This document shows, piece after piece, positions 1 through 11,209 of a stretch of DNA of 64,000 nucleotides. This stretch comes from Moringa oleifera (taxonomy: Eukaryota; Streptophyta; Magnoliopsida; Brassicales; Moringaceae). The stretch covers positions 4,898,001 through 4,962,000 of the forward strand of contig JAJFZO010000566.1 of the NCBI GenBank assembly GCA_021397835.1, in the 5' to 3' direction. Both the position numbers and the translations under genes were made by a program. The notes under the pieces were generated by a model. That model searched no databases. It saw nothing but the letters and a program-made list of their open reading frames with translations, and was not told where the DNA came from. Every line of letters begins with the position of its first letter. Within the stretch, counting starts at the first letter, position 1.

Positions 1-1163
1 TCTCGATTTAACTTAAATTGATTGAGAGTTAAAATTGCTTTGTTTACTCATCAAGCAAACCAAAACAAGTTAATATCTTTAAAAAAACTTAATTTTAATA
101 CTAAATGAATCCAAAAATATCCTACAAACAAATGCCATGTCACCCTGTAAAACTTTCGATCCATGACAGGACTCTTGATTGATCAATCTTTTGGTATTGC
201 AACATTGACCAACAAATAGCAATCAGCAAATACCAAGCAACACATATCAACCAACATCAATTGTGTGTGACACTCAAACATTAATTTGTTATTAAAACCT
301 CTTACTAAATACATAATGAAGACTGGTTATTCATTATGTCTTTGTCTCTCTTTCGTTATCTTAGTGTTCATCAACTGTCTTCTGCTTCGGGTTCTCCGAA
401 ATGTTTACTCAAAGCTCCTTCCTTGCAGACTACAAAACTTTTCAGTTAGGGGTTGAAGATGATACTCTGGCCCATTAGGAAGAATGTTACTTGTTGGAAG
501 AATCAAGAACCACGGAACTTGAACACTTCATTTGGCATTCTGTAGAGAAAGAGCCAAACAAAATTCAAAAATCTGATCAGGAAGGCATTAAGCCACTAGG
601 GTTCAGTCATTATATCATGCAAGGTCTAGTAGAACAAGCCTGCGATGATCCCAAAACCTTGCTAATACTCAATATGAGTAATCAAATCAGCTTTCAAATT
701 CAGAACAAGAAGGCTCTGATGATCTCAAACCGTTGCTCACTACTCCTTGCCTGTAATCTCAAATTAGCTTTCAAGTCAGAACAAAGCATTATGTCATCCA
801 TCCAGCTACGTATTTCTAAACGCACCATCATGTTACATGTTGGGAATGCAAGTATTGTTGGATTATTCTATATATCTAGGAGAGCTGCTCTGGCAAGGGA
901 CGGCTTTGGCACTAGAAGCAATGAAAGCACAGATATCATCAAGCATAAATGGTTGCGGCAACTGATGAGAAGTTCCCATAAACGCAGCTGAAGTTCACTG
1001 GATTGGTGTCGCTCTTTATAGACCTTGATTTGACAAAGTAATCCTCATGAGTGCACAACTGAAACCAAACAACTACTTGCCCAAATTATAGTTTGAATGT
1101 TTACTTCTAGCCAGTACACTGACACTTCTTCACCTCTGAGTGAAAGATGACGCATATGGTTTG
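1..1163. other. Region downstream of BUD13, no recognised gene
   Basis: This stretch lies beyond the BUD13 stop codon on that gene's 3' side, and its last few hundred bases should be BUD13 3' UTR. A 166-codon open frame runs on the plus strand at 491-991, but I recognise no domain in its translation and see no splice-linked partner. It may be chance, an antisense transcript or part of an unknown gene. The rest is ordinary AT-rich DNA. Confidence 0.5.
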
Positions 1164-4100
1164 TTACATATCAGACACAGACCAAAGATAAGCTTCCCTT
1201 TCTGTAGCTTGTTTCTCATTCATCCTTCGGAACATTTTCTTCTCAAATCCTACAAGTTGAAAAGAGAAAAAAATGTTAAAACCAATTTTGATGTACTACC
1301 TTTAATAACACAGATCTAAATATCTTTAGTGCAATGTTCTCAAACACAAGAATCTTCCCCGTCTCACCAACATAAGGTACACAAAATGATACCCACCACA
1401 AGGTCCATGATACAATTGCTTCACCAGTTATCAAACAGGAACGTCTGAGAGAAGGATAATAAACGAGAACACAATTCTTATAAAATGCAGGATGAAAGAA
1501 AGAAAGAGAAGGGAACAAACCATTACTGCGGTCGACCCCATCCCAGTGTCTTCCTGGTCTTATTCCATATCTGTTAGGTGCAGCATCTAATCCTCTTTTT
1601 ATCCAGCTATGACTAGGGATATCCTGTGGAATCACAAACCCTGATTCCTTCATCTTCTCATTATCCCCCAGATCTGGAAGAACCGATTCAGAGTGCTTTT
1701 TCTGCAATATGTTCAAATATATTTATGTCAAAACATTTTGCTTGAGCTTTATCCCCCCTGTGAACAAGTCAATCAATTACCTTGACCAAATGTGCCATGG
1801 GATCACCCCATCTTACTCTATCTTTCAGTATTTTGTCAAGTTCCGGATCATCCCTGCAACCGTAAGATGCAACTATAAAATGACATGTACAGAAGATGGA
1901 TAAGCTGATGCAATTTGCAGCAAACAGAATATGCAATCAAGGTGAGTGTTCAATTAAGAATGTTTCAAGCATATCCACATGGGGTTGTCGCAATGGTAGG
2001 GGACAGATTGACAAAGGATCAGCTCCCAAGTTTGAGCCACTGGGACAACATTTTCAAAAAATTAAAAACCGTGTTGTTCTTGGAGATTGTCTTGTGTGGT
2101 CAAAGCTGCTTCCCCAAGTTTACTATGCAGGGGTAGTTCAAGCATATAAGCACTAATCAGAAATGCTAAAAGCACCAATTTTTTGTGCTTGTGCCACATT
2201 AGTACCATAAAAAATACACGAGGTACTTTCTTTTGAGCATGTTAACATGACACCACATATGTGAAAAGAGTGATGAAAAGAAATAGAAATAAGTTAAAAA
2301 CTAATTACTTTTTGAGTAGCAATTTTTTTTTTTTTTTAAAGTTTTTAACTCCTATTCTTTTCATCACTCTTTTGACATATGTGGTATCATGATGACATTT
2401 TAAAAACTAACTTCTTAAAAAATATCTAGATGATGTAAAGCTCAAAATAGCTGTAGGGTCAGCTAGGCTAAAGGGAAAGTCATAGGCAGTTAAGGAACAA
2501 CATACATAACAGATAAGTGTAGACAGAATGAGAATGTGACGTGCATGCATAGGAATAGGAGAAAAAATAGAAAATAAATGAAATCTTGAATTATCTTGAC
2601 TATTCATTTTTAGATGAAATCTACTATGTCATATACATCCCCTTTAAGTAATTTTTAATTAAAACATTTTCCTTGTCCAGTTGCCACTGAAGAAAAAGAA
2701 AATTGTATATTCCAGTATGCGCGTAAACTAAATGATTGAGCAAGCTAAAGAGATAGGAATCAAGTAAACAAACCCAACTAGTTTGAAACTAAGGCTTACT
2801 TCAGTTGAGTTCATGAAGTAGACCCTAAGGGCAATTCATAGATAATGCAATGATGCATCACCTGTTCAACAATGTTGTAACAAACTCAAGCAGAAGTACT
2901 ACTACTTAATCACCACCGAATATCTTTGTACTTCACCTGGTCCGTGCAAATGGTTTGTCCTTCTCAAGTTCTAGTTCCTGCATTCTGGTTTCAGCTTCAC
3001 GCTTTTGAGCCAAGCCCTTTCCCCATTCCAACTTCTTCTCCTGATAGAAAGAATTAACTGCTTATTAACTCCAATGTTCTCTAATCTGAGACAAAAGCTA
3101 AAATTTATATACAATTGATAAGAGGAAAGACAACTATGAATCAGCTAGACAGCATCTGCTAGCGACAATTTAACAAGGTATGGTTCTTCATGCATTTAAC
3201 ATGTTTCCGAAAGTTTTGCTTCTCTTTTCCAAGGATCAACTAGGGTTCTCTTATCAAAACTTTACATTCTTATTGTTTCAGTGATAGTTAGGACCAATCT
3301 GGCTGCCACCTGAAGGCCATTATTTGACTACCAAGGTTCTTTGGAATCATATATTATCATCTCCAAATAAAAACGACTATGAGTACCACAAGAACTTCTT
3401 ACAAGGAAATTAGGAAAAAGAAGATAGGAAGCACACAGTATGCTGGAAGACAGAGAAAGGGGCATGTGATCCAAATTGTTTATGAAGTTACTTAGGGTAA
3501 AGAAGGGAAGGAGACAATCTTATTCATTTACGCCAATAATACATGACACAGAAAAGAGAAGAATCAACTTGGTATTAGAAAAGAAATGTTTTAAGCAAAT
3601 TATATTAAACAAGACAACCAAAAGAGGAATTAGAATATGAGAATGTATCCTTAGTTTTCTAATGCATGTTCTCTAGCTGTCGCATGTATCACTAATATTA
3701 TTGCATCATCTAATGCAAGTTCCAACACATAGTGAGCCAGACAAAAGAGTTCTCAAGCCAATGTTACACATATCAGTAGTTTCTTTCAGTAAGATAAAGC
3801 ATGTCAGTTATAGTCGTTAGTAATTATTCAAAACAGCCAACACCATGCCCCAAGGTTCACTCATCTGTCCAGGGTGAACTAAGATAAACATGTAAATGGA
3901 AAAAACACTACTTCACTGTTAACTTATATTTTCATTAATCATGTACTCTAAAAAATACAACAGTGGGCCAATATTGAGCATGGCCAGAAATATAATTTGC
4001 ACCACCAGAGAGATATAGACACAATAAATAAGAAATAATTACAAGGACATCAACATAGAGGTGTAGGGACAACCAGTATAACATCTGTACCTGAAGATCA

Positions 4101-6640
4101 GCAAGATTCCAGCAACACCCAACTTATATCAATTACAACAATATAAACAAATTCTAGACAAATAATATAATGACCTTTAGCATTAGTCAATTGTCTCCAA
4201 AATAGTACCTTAGGCTTTTCTTCCCCTTTTCTTTTTGATCTCAAGTACTCTTCCTGCGATATGCGTGCTCCTGAAACATTAACCAGCATCGACAAGTGAG
4301 ATACATTACTTGATCGAAGCCTTAACAACTTAGAAATCAGTTATATGCAAGTCCTCAGTACCTGTAATCTTATCACGAAACACAGTTTCAGCACCTTTTC
4401 CACTTATAGAAGGATCCATACCTGTGAGCCTATAAAGATGCATATATAGTCAAAACTAGCCACTTAACCATAGCAAAACATAAAAACGTATAAGCAAGCA
4501 ACCATTTCATTTTTCTTTCTTCACATTACTTAAATAAGAAATATCATCAAGAGTTATGTTAAGCTACACGTCAAGCTAGAAGACAATATCTGACCAAATA
4601 GCTAAAGAAATTAAACATTGACAACATAAAATAAAACAAACAGAGTACTAATTTCTACATATAAATAATTACCCTGCCATTGTCCCTAAATGCCAATACC
4701 AACACAAATCACTAAGATTAGAAATAATGAAAACTTTGGTCTCAGTTGCTGGCAACAATAAGAGACAACTAACCACCATCATGAAATCTATGTAAACACC
4801 TTTTACAGCTCAGCACACATCGCTACAAAAGTGGATCAGAGCACTAAATATCCTATATCAGATGACATACTCTTTTTTTTTTTAATTAAAAAAAAATCGA
4901 GAACAATATATATCAGTTGATTTTTAAAAAAATAAATAAATCAGGAACAATATATATCATGACATACTCTTCTTGTTTTGATATCAACAGGTGACATACT
5001 CTTACCAAGCATCAATCTTCCCAACTTAATGAAAATACAATTGACAAGACAATGTAACTAAACTCAAAAACAGGACATCTGTGGGTCAGGATTTATAATA
5101 ACATAGTTTATTTGTGCAAAAGTAAACACAAAATGTATCTCAATAAACAGTTAAGGTGACCATAACAACAATGAAAAATTTGACAAGAAATGAAGTCATC
5201 CACCTATTAATGATAGTATTTACCTTGATAATTCATCCTTCTTAGTTTTCAAAATTTCTTCTCGGATATCACGACCACTAATTAAACCTGTTTTACGCTG
5301 TTCTTTGACAGAAGCCAGACCAGGTGTTTCCTTCTGATTCTTCCTTGGTGGTGAAAGGTCTGAAACCAAGGCTGCTCGTGTATTAGCATTGTCAGTCGAA
5401 TGTCCATGTGAATGTCGAGGAGAAGAAGCAGGTGATTCATGCCTGCCAACATCCATCCTATTTTTTCTTGGGGGTGAAAGATCTGCCTCAATGGAAGCAT
5501 GTTTATCACCACCATATGGAGAACCACAACGAACTCGCTGTGGGGGAGAAATATCAGGCAAGTCTTGCATTTCAGATTTTTTCATCCCATAAGAATGAGA
5601 ACGGCGAGGTGGAGACAGATCAGGATTTGGGCCTAGGGACTTTGCAGGCTTTCTGTCAAATTCAGGAGAGGGAGTATGGTAACGCCTTCGCCCTTGCCGT
5701 GAAGGTGACATATAAGTAGCTGATGAAGGTGTGTCCTCATGCACCCTCTTTCTATGACGTGGTGATAAATCAGAATTCAAACCAACAGAATCTGCAGGTT
5801 TTGCATCCTGTTCAGGTGATGGAGAATGGTACCGTTTCTTCCGCTGCCGTGGAGGAGACAAATCATTATCATGTTTCCGTGGAGGCTTAGGATCAGCTTT
5901 CAGTGAAGCTGTGAGATTTTGAGCCCTACGGGGCAGTGATAAATCTGGATCCAAATCAACCGAATGTGCATCTCCATCATTTGATTCAGGTGATGGGGTA
6001 TGATGGCGTTTCCGCTGCCTTGGTGGTGACAAATCAGCATGTTCTCCACCAGAGCCTGAAGGCCTCAATCCACGTTCTGGCGAAGGGGTGTCATTCCTAG
6101 CCCTTTGTCTTCGAGGTGGAGAAATATCAGAATTTGTGTTATTAAAATCCGTGCTTTTAATAGACAATGTAACCCAGCCACTTCCATCCTCCGCAATAGC
6201 ATTATAAGGACGGCTAGCTCTAAGCTGCTCCAGCCTTTTCATCCGGCGAACTTCAATGTCTTCATCAACTTGGGGCTTCTCTTCATCTACAAAAGAAATG
6301 ATAATAAAAGTTCATTAAAATAATAATTCTCAAATTCAAATATGACAAACTAAAGATAGAAAAATATGAATCACCAAAACAAAAATGAAATTCAGATATG
6401 AAAACTATAGATAGGCAAACATAGAATCAAAATCTTACCGGCTGAATCCTTGTCATTTTCTTCTTCATCAAGATTTACAGGTTTTTTCCAATCAGGATCT
6501 TCATCCACAACTAAAACACCCCCAACTTCGGGCTTGGTCTTCTGCTTCTTCTTTTTCTTTTTCTTTTCTTCTACATTATTACTTTCATATCTTTTCAGAT
6601 ATTCTTTCAGGGAATTAGCTCCCCCACTTGGTGCCACCAT
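1164..6640 (-). CDS. BUD13: BUD13 homologue, pre-mRNA splicing factor (RES complex)
   Basis: The product is the plant homologue of Bud13/Cwc26, a nuclear subunit of the spliceosome-associated RES complex; that role is known for the family. I read eight exons on the minus strand: 6640-6439, 6286-5224, 4429-4362, 4270-4209, 3040-2937, 1853-1781, 1701-1521 and 1249-1164. All introns are GT-AG, all phases agree, and they sum to 612 codons plus stop. The N-terminus starts MVAPSGG and has the family's SLKEYLKRYES-type opening, then a lysine run. Residues about 121-387 form an arginine/serine-rich region of roughly ten degenerate D-[LI]-S-P-P-R and TPSPE repeats. The C-terminal Bud13 domain (about 400-612) includes [54 protein letters not shown] and the ending EAYLWSVSDM. 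Exon boundaries are by eye; identification is very secure. Confidence 0.95.
2230..2405. repeat. Fold-back (MITE-like) element in a BUD13 intron
   Basis: The arm at about 2245-2302 (CACATATGTGAAAAGAGTGA, continuing) is matched by its reverse complement at about 2336-2394 (TCACTCTTTTGACATATGTG is part of it). The arms are about 50-58 bp with a few mismatches around a T-rich loop. It lies in the intron between the exons at 3040-2937 and 1853-1781. The structure suggests a small non-autonomous DNA transposon. I could not define a target duplication. Confidence 0.75.
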
Positions 6641-7000
6641 CCCTCAAAAATTACTACCTCCCTGACACCACAATTAACCTAGTTCTCATTAAAAACCACG
6701 TACAGCAAAAAGGAAATGAAAGGGTAACAGATGATTCAGGATACAGAATTGAATTACATACATGTAATTATATATACAGACAAACATATACATATACATA
6801 GAGAGAGAGAGAGAGAGAGAGAGAGCATACCAGAAGGCAGCAGGGTTTTTGAAGAGTGCTCGAACAATGAAAGGAGAAAGCAAAGAATCGTGTAACTTGA
6901 ACCAGCGAGTAATCTACCTAACTTAGTCGGAAAATTTGTAATGGATGGGGTTTTCTTCCAGTTATACTCCGCCTTTCCTAGGCCGATTTCCCAGCACACC
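6641..7000 (-). promoter_or_regulatory. BUD13 5' leader and proximal promoter
   Basis: This segment is immediately upstream of the BUD13 start codon. On the minus strand a GTATGC donor-like site near 6828 and a GTGTCAG acceptor-like site near 6664 would allow a small leader intron containing the GA/CT microsatellite at 6801-6825. This is inference from splice-site shape only; no TATA box is evident. Confidence 0.4.
6801..6825. repeat. (GA)n microsatellite
   Basis: About twelve uninterrupted GA units, that is CT on the sense strand of BUD13, sit in the BUD13 leader. Such tracts are common in plant leaders and are often length-polymorphic. Confidence 0.95.
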
Positions 7001-7717
7001 AGCTACCGAGGAAAATCAAAACCAGAACGACAAAAAGCTTAATTACAATATGCGGAAATGATTACGGGTTTCCGGGTCAAGCCTATCCGCGAGCTCAACC
7101 CAACCCGGAATAACTTGTTGAATTAACCCAAGTGAGCCCAGCCAGGTAGGCTAATAATTATCATAATTTTTTTATTTTAAAAATTTAACATTCTCAACTA
7201 TAGTTTTCTATGATAAATCATTGAGCAATACACAAATTTAGCTTTAGAATTAACATAAATAATATATTTCGTTCTAAATTTCTGTTATTATTATTATTTT
7301 AATTAAATTATTCAAACCAATTATTTGTAAAAAAATTGGCAAAAAATATAATATTATAATAGAGCCCAAATTAGGTCAAAATGCCTCATTTTATTTCGGA
7401 CTTGTTTACATAACACTTCTTGTCTCATCTTATTTTTTATTTAATAATAATGAGAAGAAAAAAAAAATTTTGTTCTATGGGTAAAATTTTTTTATCTCTG
7501 TCCCTCCCTTAATGGGTAAACAAGTAAATAGAAACCTCCATGTGTAAATTAAATTAAATTTAAAATAAAATAAAATAATAAAATTTTATTTTATATTTAT
7601 AATTAAAATAAAAAACAAGACAAAATCAAGTGAAAAAGAAAACATAATCCCTATCTAGGCTTAGAAAATTACCATCCCTAATTATCTCAACAAAAATGCT
7701 AAATTCCGTCCCTCTTT
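7001..7717. other. Intergenic, AT-rich
   Basis: This lies between the BUD13 promoter and the 3' end of the PPR gene. It holds A/T homopolymers and short AAATT/TAAAA reiterations, with no coding signal or recognised element. The last part before 7718 should be the PPR gene's 3' UTR. Confidence 0.6.
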
Positions 7718-9958
7718 TCATTCATCAACCATCTCAAATAACAGTGACAACATCTGAGTAACCTCTGGGTACAACTTATCTCCTGATAAGAACACATGAG
7801 CTCTACCATTTAGCAGTATCCAACTACAACCAGGGACCTTCTTCACACCCTTCAATCCCATCTGTTTTCTCAGCTTGTGCTCCTCAGAATGCTGACCATT
7901 AGCTGCATATAAGTTGCAGAGTGCCACATGGGCAGGAGCATTCAGTGGTTCTGCTTGAAGAAGACATTTAGCAGCCCGTTTAGCAATCGCAACATTTGTT
8001 TCAGAAGATCTACAGACACCAAGCAATGCCCCCCAGATAGCATGGTTTGGTTCACAAGGCAGTCTCGAGACAAACTCTTCAGCTTCTGTTAGTCTCCCAG
8101 CTCGGCCTAGAAGATTGATTATGCAGACGTAATGCTCAAAACCAGGCTGAATTGTGTAGACATTTGTCATTGATTCAAACAACTGCAGTCCTTGAGTGAC
8201 TAGCCCTGCGTGACTGCAAGCTGACAGGATGCCCAGAAAAGTAACAGAATTTGGGCTCATTCCAGATTCCAGCATGCTTTCGTAGATCCTCAGAGCTTCA
8301 TTTGCTAGTCCATGATCTGAAAACCCCATAATCATGGAATTCCAGGAAACCAAATCTTTGAAAACCATGTTTGAGAAAATGATATATGCATCATTTATAA
8401 TCCCACATTTTGCATACATTGAGATCAGAGAGTTCTCGAGAATCAAATCAAACTCAGGCTGTGTTTTCAACAGCATGCAATGGAGCTGCCTCCCCTGATC
8501 AAGATTCGCCATTGCTCCAGCAGCTCCAAAAAGAATAGAGTAGGTAGAACTTAGGGGTGAAAAACCATGAACCCGCATTTCTGAAAATAAATAGGTAGCT
8601 TCTACAAAATGTTCATTTTGGACAAGGCCTGAAATCATTGCTGTCCATGCAATTTCATCCCTATCAGGCATGTTACTAAACAGATACCAAGCTCTAGCTA
8701 CATCTCCAAAACTCAGATACCCATCTATCATTGAAGTCCATGAGATTTTATCCCTGATGGGTACTGTGTCAAACAAGTTCTGAGCTTTTTCCAACTGTCC
8801 AATCTTAATATAGCCATTAATCATAGAATTAATAGACTGAACCATACAGTTATGAAAGTTCTTGTTAAAGAGATAGTGTGCAGAGTCCATTATACCAAAG
8901 CAAGAGTACATATGCATGAGGCTTCTACATAATCTACCATCGTAATCATCATAGTCCCAACCATTAATGATAATTTGAGCATGCACTTGCTTACCAGAAT
9001 GAGGAGAACAGATACCAGCACAAGCATAGGCAAGTGACATGAAGGTCTCTCCATTTGGACTAATGTTGCAGTTCCTCTTCATCTCAAGAAAAAGCAACAA
9101 TGCTTCTTTGTAGAAGCCATTCCAAGTAAACCCCCCAATCATGGCAGTCCAAGATACAATATTTCTCTCTGGCATGCTCTGAAATAAACTATACCCCTCA
9201 TTCACATTACCTGCCCTACAATAGCCCGCTATCATAGTAGTCCATGTAACCACATTCTTTTCCTCCATCTCCTCAAACAACAACCTTGCATCTTCCATTC
9301 TGCAATTCTCTGCATATCCAGAAATCATAGCATTCCAAGAAACCACACTGTAACCAGGCATAGCATCAAAAACCCGCCTTGCCTCTTCCAAATCCTTATT
9401 CCTGATCAAACCTACAACCATCGAGTTCCAGGACACAACATTTCTCTCTGGCATCTCATCAAACAACTTCTTTGCCTCATAAATCCTCCCTGCATCCATC
9501 AGCCCACAAAGAAGCAAAGTCCAGGACACAACATTTCTCTCCGGCATCTCCTCAAACAACCTACATGCCTCGTTCAACCTCCCACATTGGACATACCCCG
9601 TCAACATGGCGTTATAGGTGACAACATTTCTCTCAGGCATGATATCAAAAAGCGTCCTAGCTGGGTCGACAAAGCCACTTTTTGCATATTTCGTGAGCAA
9701 TGAAGTCCAATAAACGACATGGTTATGGCGGCCTCCGCTGGGTATTCTATCGAGCAAGTTGCGTGCGTCTGGGAGGCGATGAGTGGAGAGGCAGTAGAGG
9801 ATTTGGGAATCATTCTGGGTGAGTATTGGGTACTGGGTTTTGGAGAGTGGCGTTTGGGAATTGAACGAGTGCACATGGAGAGGATAATAGAAGTGAAGAT
9901 TGAGTAAGCGTTTTGATACAGAGAAAGCGACGGTTTTGACACAGGAGGAGGCGCGCAT
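7718..9958 (-). CDS. PLS-class pentatricopeptide repeat protein (At1g32415-like)
   Basis: This is one intronless frame of 746 codons, typical of plant PPR genes. PPR proteins bind organellar RNA one base per repeat and act in RNA editing, splicing or stability; that is family knowledge. The first 40 or so residues ([20 protein letters not shown], continuing) are Arg/Ser-rich and lack acids, fitting an organelle transit peptide, probably mitochondrial. Tandem PPR motifs run from about residue 80 to 660, many with the [19 protein letters not shown] signature. The C-terminus has the E-type ending ([19 protein letters not shown]) and stops without a DYW deaminase domain. I believe the closest Arabidopsis protein is At1g32415, but this is from memory. 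It is divergent from the maMYB gene, with 280 bp between start codons. Confidence 0.95.
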   Translation of the reverse strand: MRASSCVKTVAFSVSKRLLNLHFYYPLHVHSFNSQTPLSKTQYPILTQNDSQILYCLSTHRLPDARNLLDRIPSGGRHNHVVYWTSLLTKYAKSGFVDPARTLFDIMPERNVVTYNAMLTGYVQCGRLNEACRLFEEMPERNVVSWTLLLCGLMDAGRIYEAKKLFDEMPERNVVSWNSMVVGLIRNKDLEEARRVFDAMPGYSVVSWNAMISGYAENCRMEDARLLFEEMEEKNVVTWTTMIAGYCRAGNVNEGYSLFQSMPERNIVSWTAMIGGFTWNGFYKEALLLFLEMKRNCNISPNGETFMSLAYACAGICSPHSGKQVHAQIIINGWDYDDYDGRLCRSLMHMYSCFGIMDSAHYLFNKNFHNCMVQSINSMINGYIKIGQLEKAQNLFDTVPIRDKISWTSMIDGYLSFGDVARAWYLFSNMPDRDEIAWTAMISGLVQNEHFVEATYLFSEMRVHGFSPLSSTYSILFGAAGAMANLDQGRQLHCMLLKTQPEFDLILENSLISMYAKCGIINDAYIIFSNMVFKDLVSWNSMIMGFSDHGLANEALRIYESMLESGMSPNSVTFLGILSACSHAGLVTQGLQLFESMTNVYTIQPGFEHYVCIINLLGRAGRLTEAEEFVSRLPCEPNHAIWGALLGVCRSSETNVAIAKRAAKCLLQAEPLNAPAHVALCNLYAANGQHSEEHKLRKQMGLKGVKKVPGCSWILLNGRAHVFLSGDKLYPEVTQMLSLLFEMVDE

Positions 9959-10238
9959 CCGCAGTTGTAAACAGTCTTTACTTCTTTATGCTTTCAGCTT
10001 TCTGGGCAACCCCTATAGACTAACGTGACTAACAGCCCACAGTAGAATTAGCGGCCCAACTGGTGGATGTTTGCATTGGCCCAAATGAGCAATTTGTCTC
10101 TTCGGCTTTTTTCCTTTGAAGAAAATGCTAACGTGCTTCTTAAGTAATCACCGAATTATGTGAAATCCACGCTAAACCAGAATTATCAGCATCCATCTCG
10201 CTCTTTCTCTCTTTGCGGCGAAGTCCATTGATTCCCCA
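9959..10238. promoter_or_regulatory. Compact bidirectional promoter, PPR / maMYB
   Basis: Only 280 bp separate two divergent start codons. Three GCCCA-core motifs lie here: AGCCCA at 10034-10039, GGCCCA at 10053-10058 and GGCCCA at 10078-10083. Read on the minus strand the latter two are TGGGCC, the plant site II element linked to TCP factors and to genes for organelle and growth functions. A pyrimidine-rich stretch (about 10197-10215) precedes the maMYB start codon. Shared control is inferred from the spacing. Confidence 0.6.
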
Positions 10239-11209
10239 ATGGAGTTCTTGGACGAGGACGCCAGACCCAGATTCCTATTCCAGGCTCGGCCCCCACCACC
10301 GACCTCTTCTCTGTCTGACCAAGACCTTGCCAGACCAAACAAACTCTTTCTTTCTATTTTCATCGCAATTTCTCTCGTTCTGTTCTTCCTTTCCATCTTC
10401 TTTCTGCAAACAGAACCCTTCAAGTCCCTCCTTCTTTGGTTCTCTCTCTCCCTCCTCGTCGGCCCATTCGCCCCCGCTTCCCTGACCGGCGGTCACATTC
10501 GCGTCGGTCATGGCCCAGTCATCGAACAAGAGCCCTCCAATCAGCAAATCCCCGATATCGACCAAGAATCAAAAAAGAAACCAGCTCACAAGCGATCAAA
10601 ACCGCAGAGACCCGAGTATGCGCCCGAGATTGCGGCTCCAATTATAGAAAACGCAAATCGGTCGTTGAAGAAAGAGGATAAAAGTGAAGATTCAAGGAGA
10701 AGCGGTGATGGGTTGGCACTAGGTGGGGAAGTGAAGGAGTGGAGTGAGGAGGATATCGAGATCTTAAAGAAACAGACAGCTAAGAATCCCCCAGGGAAGC
10801 CAGGGAGATGGGAGGCGATAGCTGAAGCCTTTAAGGGCAGACATAGAGTGGAGAATGTTATCAAAAAGGCAAAAGAACTGGGAGAGAAAAAGTTGGATGA
10901 TGGTGATGCCTATGAGCGGTTTTTGAAGAATAGAAAGCCATTGGATACAAGAATTCATGAGGCTGCGGAGAGAGCACAGATGTGGTTAATGGTGAGAAAG
11001 AAACAGGTGGTGTTAGCGGTGGATCGCAGTGGAGTTCAGGGGAGGACATTGCATTGCTCAATGCTTTGAAATCGTTCCCTAAAGATGTTTCAATGAGGTG
11101 GGAGAAGATTTCAGCAGCTGTGCCAGGAAAGTCTAAGGTTGCTTGTATGAAGAGAGTATCAGAGTTGAAAAGAACTTTTCGAAGTTCAAAAGCGTGTGCT
11201 GAGGATTAG
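10239..11209 (+). CDS. Membrane-anchored MYB/SANT protein (maMYB-like), frameshifted
   Basis: The frame opening [15 protein letters not shown] matches the maMYB family (Arabidopsis At5g45420), an ER-membrane-anchored two-repeat MYB linked to root hair growth; that function is known for Arabidopsis only. Residues about 36-56 and 64-80 are hydrophobic membrane segments. A basic linker follows, then a first SANT/MYB repeat at about 166-217 ([25 protein letters not shown]). The initial frame runs to a stop at 11067-11069, but the second SANT repeat ([34 protein letters not shown]) is encoded at about 11024-11195 in another frame that ends at 11207-11209. The switch must fall between 10961, just after a stop in the second frame, and about 11000, near a GAGAGAG run. 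A missing base (or two extra) explains it. This could be a real disabling indel or a sequence error; no intron fits. Confidence 0.85.

Noticed and set aside
5282..5719. Open frames overlapping BUD13 exon 2 in other frames and on the plus strand
   Set aside because: They mirror the repetitive SPPR-coding exon and have no domain of their own.
9601..9942. Second-frame open stretch and a plus-strand one over the PPR N-terminus
   Set aside because: Shadows of the intact PPR reading frame.
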